A stretch of DNA of 22,209 nt from Saccoglossus kowalevskii (Eukaryota; Hemichordata; Enteropneusta; Harrimaniidae), in the NCBI RefSeq assembly GCF_000003605.2, contig NW_003138321.1, forward strand, positions 246,420 through 268,628, written 5' to 3'. The translations under genes were made by a program, and so were the position numbers. The notes beneath the pieces are model-generated. The model searched no databases, had not been told where the DNA came from, and saw only the letters and a program-made list of their open reading frames with translations. Positions 1 through 10,600 of this stretch are shown here, one piece after another (positions within the stretch are counted from its first letter, which is position 1; every line of letters begins with the position of its first letter).

Positions 1-53
1 TTGCATAATGGTGAATAAAAACAGAACTAATATAAATTTATTCACACCAACAG

Positions 54-314
54 GAAAACCCGTTCTTTTACACAGCACTGAATAGTGAAAGTAAACCGAA
101 AAGCTTTGCTACCTCATACGGTGGTAGTGCTGGTGAAGACAATCCAAGTGGGCGCACAGTGAATAGTGCTTTGATAGGGTTTATCGGTGTACTTGCTATT
201 CTTGCCTGTGTTATTATAACTACTATGCTAGTGATAAAAAGCAGCAAGAACAAACTGAAGGGGAAAACGGAGGAAAATGAATGGCTATTGACAATGAATT
301 CTGTTGATGCTTAA
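54..314 (+). CDS. Gene A: terminal exon of an upstream PLB1-like phospholipase, with membrane anchor
   Basis: This is the 3' end of a gene that begins left of the window. A 3' splice site (CAG at 51-53) opens a phase-0 exon of 86 codons ending in TAA at 312-314. The exon starts ENPFFYTALNSESKP, which aligns with the start of gene B's last exon ([15 protein letters not shown]) at the same intron phase, so this is the C-terminus of another PLB1-like protein. After a Ser/Gly-rich stalk, exon residues 38-61 (from NSALIGFIG to TTMLV) form one hydrophobic transmembrane helix. A basic tail (KSSKNKLKGK) and about 15 further residues follow. This suggests a type I membrane protein with its lipase domain outside the cell, as is known for vertebrate PLB1. 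The catalytic exons lie outside the window, so activity cannot be judged. The exon call is firm; assignment to PLB1 rests on similarity to gene B. Confidence 0.85.
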   Translation, partial: ENPFFYTALNSESKPKSFATSYGGSAGEDNPSGRTVNSALIGFIGVLAILACVIITTMLVIKSSKNKLKGKTEENEWLLTMNSVDA

Positions 315-970
315 TATATTTGTTAATAGGCTAGATATAGGCTCGGTAATGTGACACCAATCCTGCACTTTAATGTATATACCAATCATGTTTTAATGTT
401 TCATTTTATTTACTAGAGTAATAAGTTGGTCACAACCTATTTTTTAATTATATATTATAAGTACTTTTAAATAATGTGTATTTACACAACGTGTCACTCC
501 ACACGTCAGCTGATTTTTTTAAAATATTTGTTATTTTTATTATAGATTTTCTTTGTGATTATTTTATGCATTTAAATCTTTGATATCATCAATGATAATA
601 TATATTCGAGACAGACACACACGCAATTAGGTGAGATCAGGGCAGTTTTAGTAAACAAAGATTAGGTTTATACCTCATGTGTATCAACAATTTTCAATGT
701 TTTTGTGCAACTGTATTGATATTCAAGTTTCTTACTTTAAACCTGCTGTAGTTTGTATTTCTGCCGACCTCTATGTCCACGTCTACAGTCAACCTTGCAT
801 TACAGTGTTATTTTAATAAGCTATATAGGAATGTTATATTGTATATAATCTTTTATTGTGGTTGTATGGAACTTTTTATTTGCGCACATATTTATTTGGA
901 TTGTTCAATTGTTTGCTGATATAATTAGACTGAATTATATATGTAAATAAAATATATTGATGATCTTAAT
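315..970 (+). other. 3' UTR of gene A
   Basis: AT-rich, ORF-poor sequence follows the gene A stop codon. The first canonical AATAAA poly(A) signal I noted lies at 946-951, giving a 3' UTR of roughly 650 nt. A short (AC)n run (about 613-625) is the only simple repeat. The exact cleavage site cannot be seen. Confidence 0.5.
946..951 (+). terminator. Poly(A) signal AATAAA, gene A
   Basis: This AATAAA hexamer lies about 630 nt after the gene A stop and before a drop in AT content. It is the best candidate for the gene A polyadenylation signal, but there is no transcript evidence. Confidence 0.5.
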
Positions 971-1830
971 GACTCGATCTGTCTGGTGTTCTAGCTAGAT
1001 CCCAAATTATATGCCAATTTTCCAACCATCTTGGCCGAAAACTGAATTTTGCCGGATTTCTACATTTCGGTTGTGGGATTTGGTGAAAATATTCACCTCA
1101 ATGGGTGCATTTTATTCCGATGGCGGCGCCCTTGGTTACATGTGCATTTGTGTCATCATCACTCGTTTGTGATAATCCATATATACCACATTATAAAGCA
1201 GGTTTTCGGAGCGATAGGCTTAATTCTCCTGATTCATTATTCATCATGTAATTTTTATATCATAAATCCATTAGCGATGTGTAAAACATTCCTATCTTAC
1301 AGCGTGTATTACACCCTTAGCCAGTTATAAGAAGACCCTCTCATTTCGTGCAGAATTAATGCGGACATTAATTAAAGGGCGGTAGTCGTCGCGCCTCGCA
1401 TGCACGGGATATATGGGTCTCATATAAACTTAGATGGCGATATTGACTGTTGCGCAGATCAACGAGTACAAACTGAGACATTACCAAGCTTTAATTAGGT
1501 GTTATAGGTTATTGGAAGGTATTGAAGGAGTCACTGGCGGTAATTAGTGCAAGTCGCGCCCAGGTAAAATCCCATACTTGTGATTTCTATTAGAAGAGAG
1601 CACTGCATTATGGGAAAATCAATGTTTATCAACACAAATGTCGCACATGTGCAGGGTTACAACCAACAACCTTTAATGTTACATTATTGATCACTGAACT
1701 TAATTTGTACTTGTTTGATTAATTTAAATCACAGTCAAAATTACCTAATTTGCACATTTTGGTACATTTAACAAATTACTTAATTTCCTGAATTACTTGA
1801 TGTTTGTGTATAAACTGTTCATCCCACTCA
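971..1830. other. Intergenic, no gene seen
   Basis: Intergenic sequence with somewhat more GC and CpG between about 1030 and 1600. It holds one short perfect inverted repeat, AATTAATG (1354-1361) and CATTAATT (1366-1373), separated by four bases. The 93-codon open frame at 1049-1330 has no recognisable domain or splice context and is probably chance. The region could be a decayed repeat or distal regulatory DNA; nothing decides between them. Confidence 0.4.
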
Positions 1831-1832
1831 AT

Positions 1833-1912
1833 GGGCTCTATGATAAACCTAGGAGGGTCCTGTGCTAGACTATGGAAGAAGCTATTTAGAAGAGCCTGGT
1901 AGTCTAGACCTC
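1833..1912. repeat. Diverged tandem repeat, ~35-40 bp unit
   Basis: Two degenerate copies of a motif of the type GGGTC..TGTGCTAGACTATGGAAG..GCTATTTAGAAGAG. The same motif family forms the clearer array at 2528-2702, so the two patches appear related. Confidence 0.4.
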
Positions 1913-2527
1913 ATAGCTATATAGGAAACCTTTTTCATCAATTCTGGGTCTTTGTAGAATTTGACGCATGGAGCCGGGAACAGCCACTGGTGGCGTTGTA
2001 TACAATCGAAACCTATTTAGGCTTGCCTACGCTCATTCAGACTACAGTGTAAAGCCCAGAAACAGTTGTTAAAGTTGGTGATCAATTTAGTGTGATAGAA
2101 AGCGTGTACAGTCATCAAATTACCGCAATAGACAGAGTGGGGGTATATACGTGATTCCGGCGTTTCATAATAAATGCATTCTATTAATAATTTTCAACTT
2201 TCAAATAATATTCATGAGATATATTTACGTCACAACCTCGTTAAAGGTCATTAGCATATTGTGTATGCATGCTTCGGTCTCTATTCCATAACCAACGCGT
2301 CATCACATTGAGGTCAATTGTAATTTACGTTTTATGATTGACAAACTTTATTGACGGTGCTGAACGTTGTGTTTGTATTCGAAGCCTACACATAAGCGAC
2401 GCTACCAGATATATACATAATCCAACCAGCCACACCAACCCAGCGACTGCTCAGATAGCAAAAGTTTTATACACACTCCCACCATGTCATACTCTGTAAT
2501 ATGCAAATACAATTCTAGTTCCCCAAT
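1913..2527. other. Intergenic, no gene seen
   Basis: AT-rich intergenic DNA. I see no open frame with splice context, no RNA gene and no clear repeat. Confidence 0.4.
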
Positions 2528-2702
2528 AACTCTGGATGGCAGAGTAGAAATGTTATATGCCAGAATCTGGAAGACAATACAGAAGGGATTATGCTAGATC
2601 CTTGAGGGTGGTTTAAAAGGGTCATATGCAAGACCATGTATGGCAATATAGAAGGGTTCTATGCTAGATTCTGGAAGGAAGTGCAGGAGGATCATATGCT
2701 AT
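2528..2702. repeat. Diverged minisatellite, ~35 bp unit, about 5 copies
   Basis: Successive units start near 2528, 2564, 2598, 2633 and 2668. Each combines a CTGGA-GGCA-type half with an AGAAGGGTTATATGCTAG-type half, for example CAATACAGAAGGGATTATGC and CAATATAGAAGGGTTCTATGC. Copies differ at many sites, so the array is old. A short open frame overlapping its end (2661-2870) is accounted for by repeat and chance. Confidence 0.65.
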
Positions 2703-3293
2703 ACCATAACTGGCAGTGTCATACCACGAGAAACACTACAATTGAACAACAAAAGTATCGTTAATCTGAAAACTACATATCTTTCATCCAATTCTTTTCA
2801 GATAATGTTTTTTTCTGCGTGCAAGTCATACATTCGCACACAGGCTATGTATCTCATCAACATAAAGTGATGTGGCCACTGAATTAGTAAACGTTACATT
2901 GGGATACACACATATATCAATGATCAATTTATATCGAACATAGAATATACCTCGGTAAGACATTAAATTAGTCAATTTATTTAATTTGATTTTACTTAAT
3001 GACCTACCATGTAATTTCTCGCATTCAATTCCATCCATTGATGGTGATAATACAGCTATGCATACTACCATGAAGGACATGTTGATGAGGTTCAACTGAA
3101 GTTGAATAGAAATATTGCCTGGTCATCAACTTATGGTTGCCAAACAACAAGCTCACATTTGCAAGGGTGAAATTTATGATTATATTTAAACAATTTGTAA
3201 TCAGTTAAACATCTGGGCGTGGTGGTTTGTCAAGCACACTTTGTTGCCCCAATGACATCTATATGGTATGCAAAACCGTTCCATATTTGCTCT

Positions 3294-3527
3294 TATATCA
3301 TTAGGTGTCTAGTGGTAGAATGTGTCCCATATCGTTAATAGTGCATCTGGTGATGGGATTTGGTCTGTCACTAAGGAGTGCATTTAATTATGGGATTTCT
3401 TCCATGTCGTTAGGGGTGTTGTGTCCAATATTGAGATTTCCTGTTATATTATTGATATGCATCCTGAGATGGAATTTTCTGTCATGACGTTAGAAGCGCA
3501 TCTAGAGATGGGATTTTCTGTAATATC
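3294..3527. repeat. Diverged minisatellite, ~39 bp unit, about 6 copies
   Basis: Units begin near 3294, 3333, 3373, 3412, 3451 and 3490. The shared core is GTTAGxAGTGCATCTGGxGATGGGATTTTCTGTCAT, with heavy divergence. Isolated further decayed copies appear around 3645-3705 (for example TGTAATGGGATTTTCACTCA and TGTAATGAGATTTTTAATAA). It lies in the A-B intergenic space. The 60-codon frame at 3305-3487 is a by-product of this repeat. Confidence 0.65.
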
Positions 3528-4657
3528 AAATAGTCTTGTTGTGAATTTATTCTCATATCTTTCATATTTGCAATCATACAAGAGTGTAACTTTGTTATAA
3601 AGTTGGATGTGTATTCATGTTATCAAATTGGAATTTGTATTGTAATGGGATTTTCACTCATATCTTTAGACTTGTAATGTTGTAATGAGATTTTTAATAA
3701 CGCTTGTCCTTCGTTGTAAACTTTTAACATTGAATTGAATTTCAGACGATTTAGCTCACTATCCGCAATAGAAATAACAAGTTTTTAAAGTAGATAGCGG
3801 CATACCAAAACGATATTCAAATTTAATCAAGGGTAATTTTTTATTTCCAAAAACACAAAACAAATTAGAACAACTGACAGGTACGTCACCAGTTGCCAGC
3901 AACATGTTCAGCTGATTATGTAACACATAATGTGAGAGAGTGAAATACTCGGTGCTTTACTAAACCAACGTTCATATTGCACTTTACCAAACACTTACCA
4001 AACAAAACATTTATATTTTAATATATTTATTCGATCTATACAGAACACTCAATTTCTCGACATATCTTATAGCGTATGAGATCACTAAATAAGTTGAGTC
4101 TAGCAATATCTAGACAATTTTAACAAATTTCCCATTTTTAAAAACTTTTTGTAATAATATTAGTTGGTAGTTTTGAACACCTGCAACATCTGAAGATCAT
4201 TGTATTAATTGTCATGTACGTTTAATTTTGATATTCTGCTCGAAAGGTACTTGCTGAATTAGCAACTCATCATCTCGTGAATACGTATGTGATACTTAAG
4301 GGGCTATCACGTATAAATACATTGAGCGAGAAAACTAAACAAGAAATATCATTTAATGTGTTTAACCAATACATTCATTGAGGATACAATGGGCATGTTT
4401 TGATCTTGACCTAACCTTGACCTCTTTAATAGGGATATTATTAACTAGTAAACTGGGTAGCAACGTTTGGAATCAAGTTGATACAATAAGACAAGATAGT
4501 ATGGTACAGCCAATGCGCATCACCTGATGAACACGTCATAATCGTAGTAGTTGCTTAAATATACTACCATATATCGTATATATCTCAGAGGAGGCACAAC
4601 CACTGCATTTGAAAACTTCACTGGTGTGGGCACATTATTGAAATACATCTCAGGTCT
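3528..4657. other. Intergenic and upstream region of gene B
   Basis: AT-rich DNA leading to the gene B start codon. A TATAAATA motif at 4312-4319 is the only TATA-like element I would mention. It is about 340 bp from the ATG, so it would need a long 5' leader or an upstream non-coding exon. No other gene is visible. The promoter cannot be placed with confidence. Confidence 0.3.
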
Positions 4658-7600
4658 ATGATGAAGACAACTATTGCGACTGTGTTATTTCTTGCAGTCT
4701 TCACAGGAATCTCTGATGCATGTATGTTTTGTTGATAACTATAGGTTTATTTTAAACACATTGCATTTACATTGCAAATAGTGAGTCGATAACAAGTTTA
4801 TGATTTGACCAGAAATAGTAGACCAGAGCGTTGCTCGGCCGTTGTTCTATGGGATGCCGATTTTTTACTGCATTTTGTGAGATTTACACTTTGTCTGACA
4901 TCATTACCACATTTTCATCATTACTCAGTACGATCGTTAATATATTTTGATTGGCCGACTATAATTTCCACATATGCGATTCATAAACAACATGCAGTTA
5001 TATTTACATATATTCCACATTACTGGTGTTGTAATACAATCACGGTTCTGAATGTTACTGGTCTGTTTTCTTAAAAATTTCAAACAGAATAAATGTGTCA
5101 ATACTGCTTATGTTAAGAACACTACATTTTTTATTCATTAATTGATTTTCGTGATGTGTCTAAGATCATATCACATCTGCACCTAGGATCTAGGCTCTAA
5201 ATTTACTTGATGAAATATGTTGCTTTTTTTAGCTGGACATTGGAGTGATTTTGTGAAAGCCATATACAAAGCATCTCACTACCAGGAGCAGTCTGACTTG
5301 TACGAGTCTAGTAACAATGGAACACTACTGCCCATACCATTACCAGTAAGTATTAGTTAGCATGGAGACAATGAAGGCCAGGGTTGTCTCAACAAAACTT
5401 GCGATGTATGAGTCTGATGACAATGTGATGCTACCTACTTTAATAACACCATTAATAAAATATAATGACATTTAGGATTGTCTGACTTCATCTCTGCATA
5501 TTTTACACGAGTCTACATAAACAATATATATTATTTGCTTGTGAAAGACCATGTTGGAATGTCCGTGTAACTGACTATACATAACATTTTGCGAAATAGT
5601 GTCAAATTTGTTATTCTTTCGTCTTCAATTTTACAGTTGATCAATAAAGTTCAAATTGCAAATAGTTTCTAAAGTTTTGTTTTGTTGTGAAACTTCCATG
5701 TTATGTTTATTTCTCGTTTATCTACAGTGTCTGCGTTAATGGGTTGCGTGTATTGTAGCAATGTGTCAAACGTATTTAAACATACTTTAGTATTTAACAC
5801 TTCTGGTGTCACTAAATGAGAACAAAACACAATGAAAGACCACTAACATAATGTGAAACTTTGGAAGCAAATCTCATACCAACTAAAAAACGAAAATACT
5901 ACTCATTTTAAAAGAAATACGTAAACATTGGTGTGTTGATGTTCTACTTGTCTTTTATTATAGACATTGATAAATAAAAATGAAGTACATAAAATTAACA
6001 TTTAATACAAACGAAAAATATTTATCATTTGTAGTCTAATGCCATCTTCAATGTGGAAATGACGAACGCATATTTATACTTCAGTGTTATATGTTGTTTC
6101 TAGATCGAATTTCCTGATGGTTCTTGCACATCCGTTATATCTCCACCGGAATTCCCAGATTTACCAAGGCCACCCAGAGACTTCCCATGTTCTTGTGTTA
6201 ACCCAGGCACATCCGCAGTTTCAGGTATTCCTTAGCATAGTAGCAACTACTCCAAGCAAATTTATTGTACCCTGGCGCCCATATATGTTACCCTGCTATG
6301 CCACATATGTCATCTTGTTGTATTGCTAGTATGAAGACATATTAAATAGGCTCTCCATTGCATATAACGCCCTACACGGGGCCTTCCATTACGCTCATCT
6401 GCACGCCGTCCAATTTCAATGATAAACTTCGTCAATAGTATGATATATTAAAATATCATCAGTCAACATAGAAATCAGGTTAGGTAAATATACTTGTCCA
6501 GGCATGTGATACCAATTTGCATCGTACCATATCATATCATGTCATGTCATCGCACTCCGGCAATGACAAACATTAATACCCTTCAAAATGAATACAACCG
6601 TACCTTAGTAGAGTGTCCTTTGTGATAGGCGGTCTCAAATAGGACCTCGTCTATGTTTATTTGTTGTTTTGATCGACACGTTCATTTTATTTCAGTACAT
6701 GCATTATCTCCCTTTGATGTTAAGATAGTTGGGGCATTAGGTGATTCGCTGACAGTAAGTATTCACATTCATAGTTGCACAATTATTATTATTATCCAAA
6801 ATTATTATTATTAATTACATAATGTATTATTATGTTATTTTAACATGTACGAATCACCTGCATATTTAGTGTAATGTGTAGTATATTATTATAATATAAA
6901 GGATATTATAAATATAACTTTTATTTTGGCATTGCTTGTTTGGAATAAAATAATGAATGGTGCTTTTTGGTTTACGAATAAAATAAAATAAAAGACGATC
7001 ACATAACAGTACAAAAACACCTTGGAACACCTTGGAAGGCAGACCGGTGACACCGGTTCACACTTAAAAGGGGGTATCACACCGCCTGCCAAATTTCGAA
7101 GAAAAATTAAAACAATTAACAGAACAAGTAACATAAAACAAAGAGGACGAAACTCTTGGTTTTTGTGCATGTTTTAAACTTTGTTGTAAATACCAGTGAA
7201 TATTAAAAGTTTGAAGTTATATAATACTTGGTTGTAATGTCCGAGTTTTGGCTTATTGCCAACCAGTTACTGCAGAACCGTACTAGCTTAACTTCTAGCA
7301 ATTCATGTTACTACAGTCAGTGTGGCATATAACAGAAAGCGCGTAAGCATGCATGCCTGTAATGGCGAGGCGCTTGTCACGTTTCATCTTCGCCAACCAA
7401 GGTTCGTTTCCAGCCGTCACCACTCAACTGCGGTACAGACTCAAGTACGCGTCGTCACAGGATCAAAAGATTTTCAGTGCCGGGCAACATACCGAAGGCA
7501 CAGGGTCTTGTGACGATTCTAAATCAGTATTCCCGGGGCGACGTAACATATGCGAGCCCTAACAATACTGGGAAGTGTGGAAAGTCTCGCCCGAAATGCA

Positions 7601-10600
7601 TTGGCGATTCTTCGCGATTAGCAACGCAACGCTACATTTGTGGTATCACCAGTTGTCACATGTTATGCCAACTCTTGCTTTAAAGGCGCCACCAATCAGA
7701 TCTATGCATTTTACCAAGGTAAAATACTCGACTTCTCGGTAGAATCCCGGTAAACTTTAAGGAAATAGTCACCATGTGCAGTGCTGGCGTAGAATTGTTA
7801 ACAATATTTCATAACCACCTTGTTTAGGCTGAAAAGCATTTGCAGATTTCATTTGTTCAGTGTCAACTGTAAAATAATTCCTTCTATATTATTCTATTCA
7901 TTTATAATTCAACGCAATATACTATCGAAGATTTTTCGCATAACAAAAAAATATTTAATACAACATATCCTTATTATCTGGTTGTTATTATGTTTGAAAG
8001 ATAATGGATTTCAAGTTATTATTATTTTATGTCTGCTAAATGTTTCAATACCATAATAATTTCTTTTTATGTGACAGACGATATAACATATATCTGTATA
8101 TTGTTATTTATAGGCAGGCAGTGGAGCGGACGCAGCCATTATAGTTGGATCGTTAAATGACTACAGAGGTGTAGTCTACAGGTATGAACAAAATGAAACT
8201 CAAATGAAGTGACGTTTGTTTCTCAGTAAGCTGAATAGAATATTGATTGGGTTTATCCCAAAAGTGTCTCACAGTTTCATCGATATGTGAACACATTTAT
8301 AGAAATTCACTAAGCATGTTTGTTGCATGCGCGTCATGCGCATTTCAATTTCCGAGAAATAGAGATGATATGTTGATAATCTATATATCTATAAACAATG
8401 ATTTTCGTTTTCACGTACAGTATCGGTGGAGACGAAGACTTTTCGGCAGGAGTCACTACTTTACCAAGTAAGCTACAAATAGATATGACGTCATATTTAT
8501 ATCTCAAAATATGTTCCTGTATTGCAATAATTCAGTGAAATCATTTCTATATTTCAGATATTTTACAAGAGTATAGCCCGTCGCTGAAAGGATTCTCTTT
8601 AGGAGTTTGTAATAGAGATGAAACGGCATCGGCTTTGAACGTTGCTAGTCCTGGTGATGTATCAAGGTGACTTATTTTAAAGCGTAACCAAGTGCTCCTT
8701 TCGTTACTTTGTAAACAGCATTATTAAAAAATACAATTGCAACGACTTATTTTTCAGTTGGGATACATTCATGCTAAATGATATTTGTTTCCACAGAGAC
8801 ATGAAGTACCAAGCATACCGACTTATTGACAGAATGAAACTGCACCCAGACGTTGATTATGAACTCGACTGGAAAGTCGTAACGATCTTAATTGGTGGAA
8901 ATGACCTGTGCTCTTTCTGTGATGATAAAGAACTGTACACAGCCGAGCGATACCAGCAACATCTTCAAGAAGCTTTAGACGTCTTACATGAGGGGGTATG
9001 ACTTCAAATGCTCAGCTACCATAGCAACCGTTTTGTTTAGTTTTTTTCATTCGCTGATATAAAAGACGAATAACGTTATTTGGTTATTTTCAGATGCCAA
9101 GGGCTTTTATTAATTTAGTTTCCGTATTGCAAGTAGCAGAATTATCACAATTAAATGGCACTATATGTAATATCATTCATTGGTACGTATCATTGCATTG
9201 TTTATAATATGAGGTTATTACGAGGATACCGTAAAGTATGTACGAAGACAGTACAGCAAGAGTATTGACCGACACGCAGCGGAGTTCGATGCGCGGCGTA
9301 CTGTCTGAGTAATAACCTTATTATTATACATCTTTTCCTTCCAAGGATACATCATAGGAATGCCAAAATCCAAAAAGTTTAGAACAAAATCGGCTTCTTT
9401 GTATGGAGTCAAACCCTGGTGGCAGCCATTTTTGTTTTTATTACTAGAGGACTTTACGCGCGTAATCATTCCATATTTGGAATTCGCATTTCCTAATATG
9501 GTAGGATGAAAATATCTCGTAAAATACCGCAAAATTACGACACACTGTAACTTATAGCGTTACGGTGACAGATGTATAATAATACCTTATAATATAAATA
9601 TAGTCCATTGAAAAATAATAATGCAAAGTAGACTGCACAGTGTCTGATATGAGACATCGTCCCGGCCCGAGCACAAATTGTACTAGTTCTAGGGGTTTTA
9701 CAGTGAGTTGACTGGCCTAAGTGATTGATGTGATATAGTCCTCAAGTATGTAGTTTATCAGATTGCTGTAGTTGACATAGTCCAATGTGAAAATATATAA
9801 AGATGAAGATATGCAAGTGGTGTGATATGCGATTTGCGAGATGATCACAACAAACGTGCATTTCTAAAAATGCGATAGACCTGGTTTGTCCCAAGCTGTT
9901 TTGCCATAGTATCTGTGTGTATTTACAAAGCGTACATTAGATAATGATAATTTGTTGTGCCCGGGGTAATCACACATGAGTTCATATGGATAATTAAAAT
10001 GGTTGTATTATGTACATTCTCTAATCACATTGCTAATAGTTATATTCTGTTTGCTGTTCGCAGTCTGTTTTGTACTTGTGTTAAGTATGGTGATGATCAG
10101 AATGAACTAGTTGAGCTCACCAAAGAATACCAGGTAAAATTCTTGAATGATTTGTCTATTAGAACAATCTCACCCTTTCTTTAACGAATCAACTATACTT
10201 GATCATTATAAAACTTAATTAACCGATTCATTTCAGCGTGTCACCCACGAACTCATTGATAGTGGGCGCTATGAAACATCAGATGACTTTACAGTTGTAG
10301 TGCAGCCATTCCTAGAAGAGACCACTCTACCACTTGATGAGGTAATGGCTTCATACTTTAATCACGGAATAAGTCGAGTGGTCATCAGATTGTGAATCTG
10401 GAAATGAACATTGCACAGTAGCTTTTGAAAAACAAATACAAATTTCGTATTACATATTGTACATATCTTATTTCAATAATCGATCATAAGTCAATAAACT
10501 GTTATATCAATACATGTAAACACCTGTTATATCAATACATGTAAACACATGTTATTCAAATACATGTAAATATCTGTTATATCAATACATGTAAACACCT

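Larger units (their letters stand above)
6755..8113 (+). other. Gene B intron 4
   Basis: This long phase-0 intron splits the GDSL block between GDSLT and AGSGA, exactly as intron 4 does in gene C. It holds an ATT-rich microsatellite (about 6781-6840), the GC-richer island at 7320-7700, and AT-rich filler. Small open frames inside it lack splice context. Confidence 0.6.

Noticed and set aside
68..253. 61-codon minus-strand open frame
   Set aside because: Antisense shadow of the gene A terminal exon; its hydrophobicity mirrors the transmembrane helix on the plus strand.
1049..1330. 93-codon plus-strand open frame with hydrophobic segments
   Set aside because: His/Ile-rich composition, no recognisable family, no splice or promoter context; probably chance in AT-rich DNA.
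4312..4319. TATAAATA as the gene B TATA box
   Set aside because: About 340 bp from the start codon with no evidence for a long leader; such motifs are frequent by chance in this AT-rich sequence.
8771..8796. Upstream extension of exon 8 of gene B using the ATG at 8771
   Set aside because: The acceptor CCACAG at 8791-8796 gives a joint in phase with exon 7 and an exon of the same 199 nt as gene C; the upstream ATG is intronic read-through.
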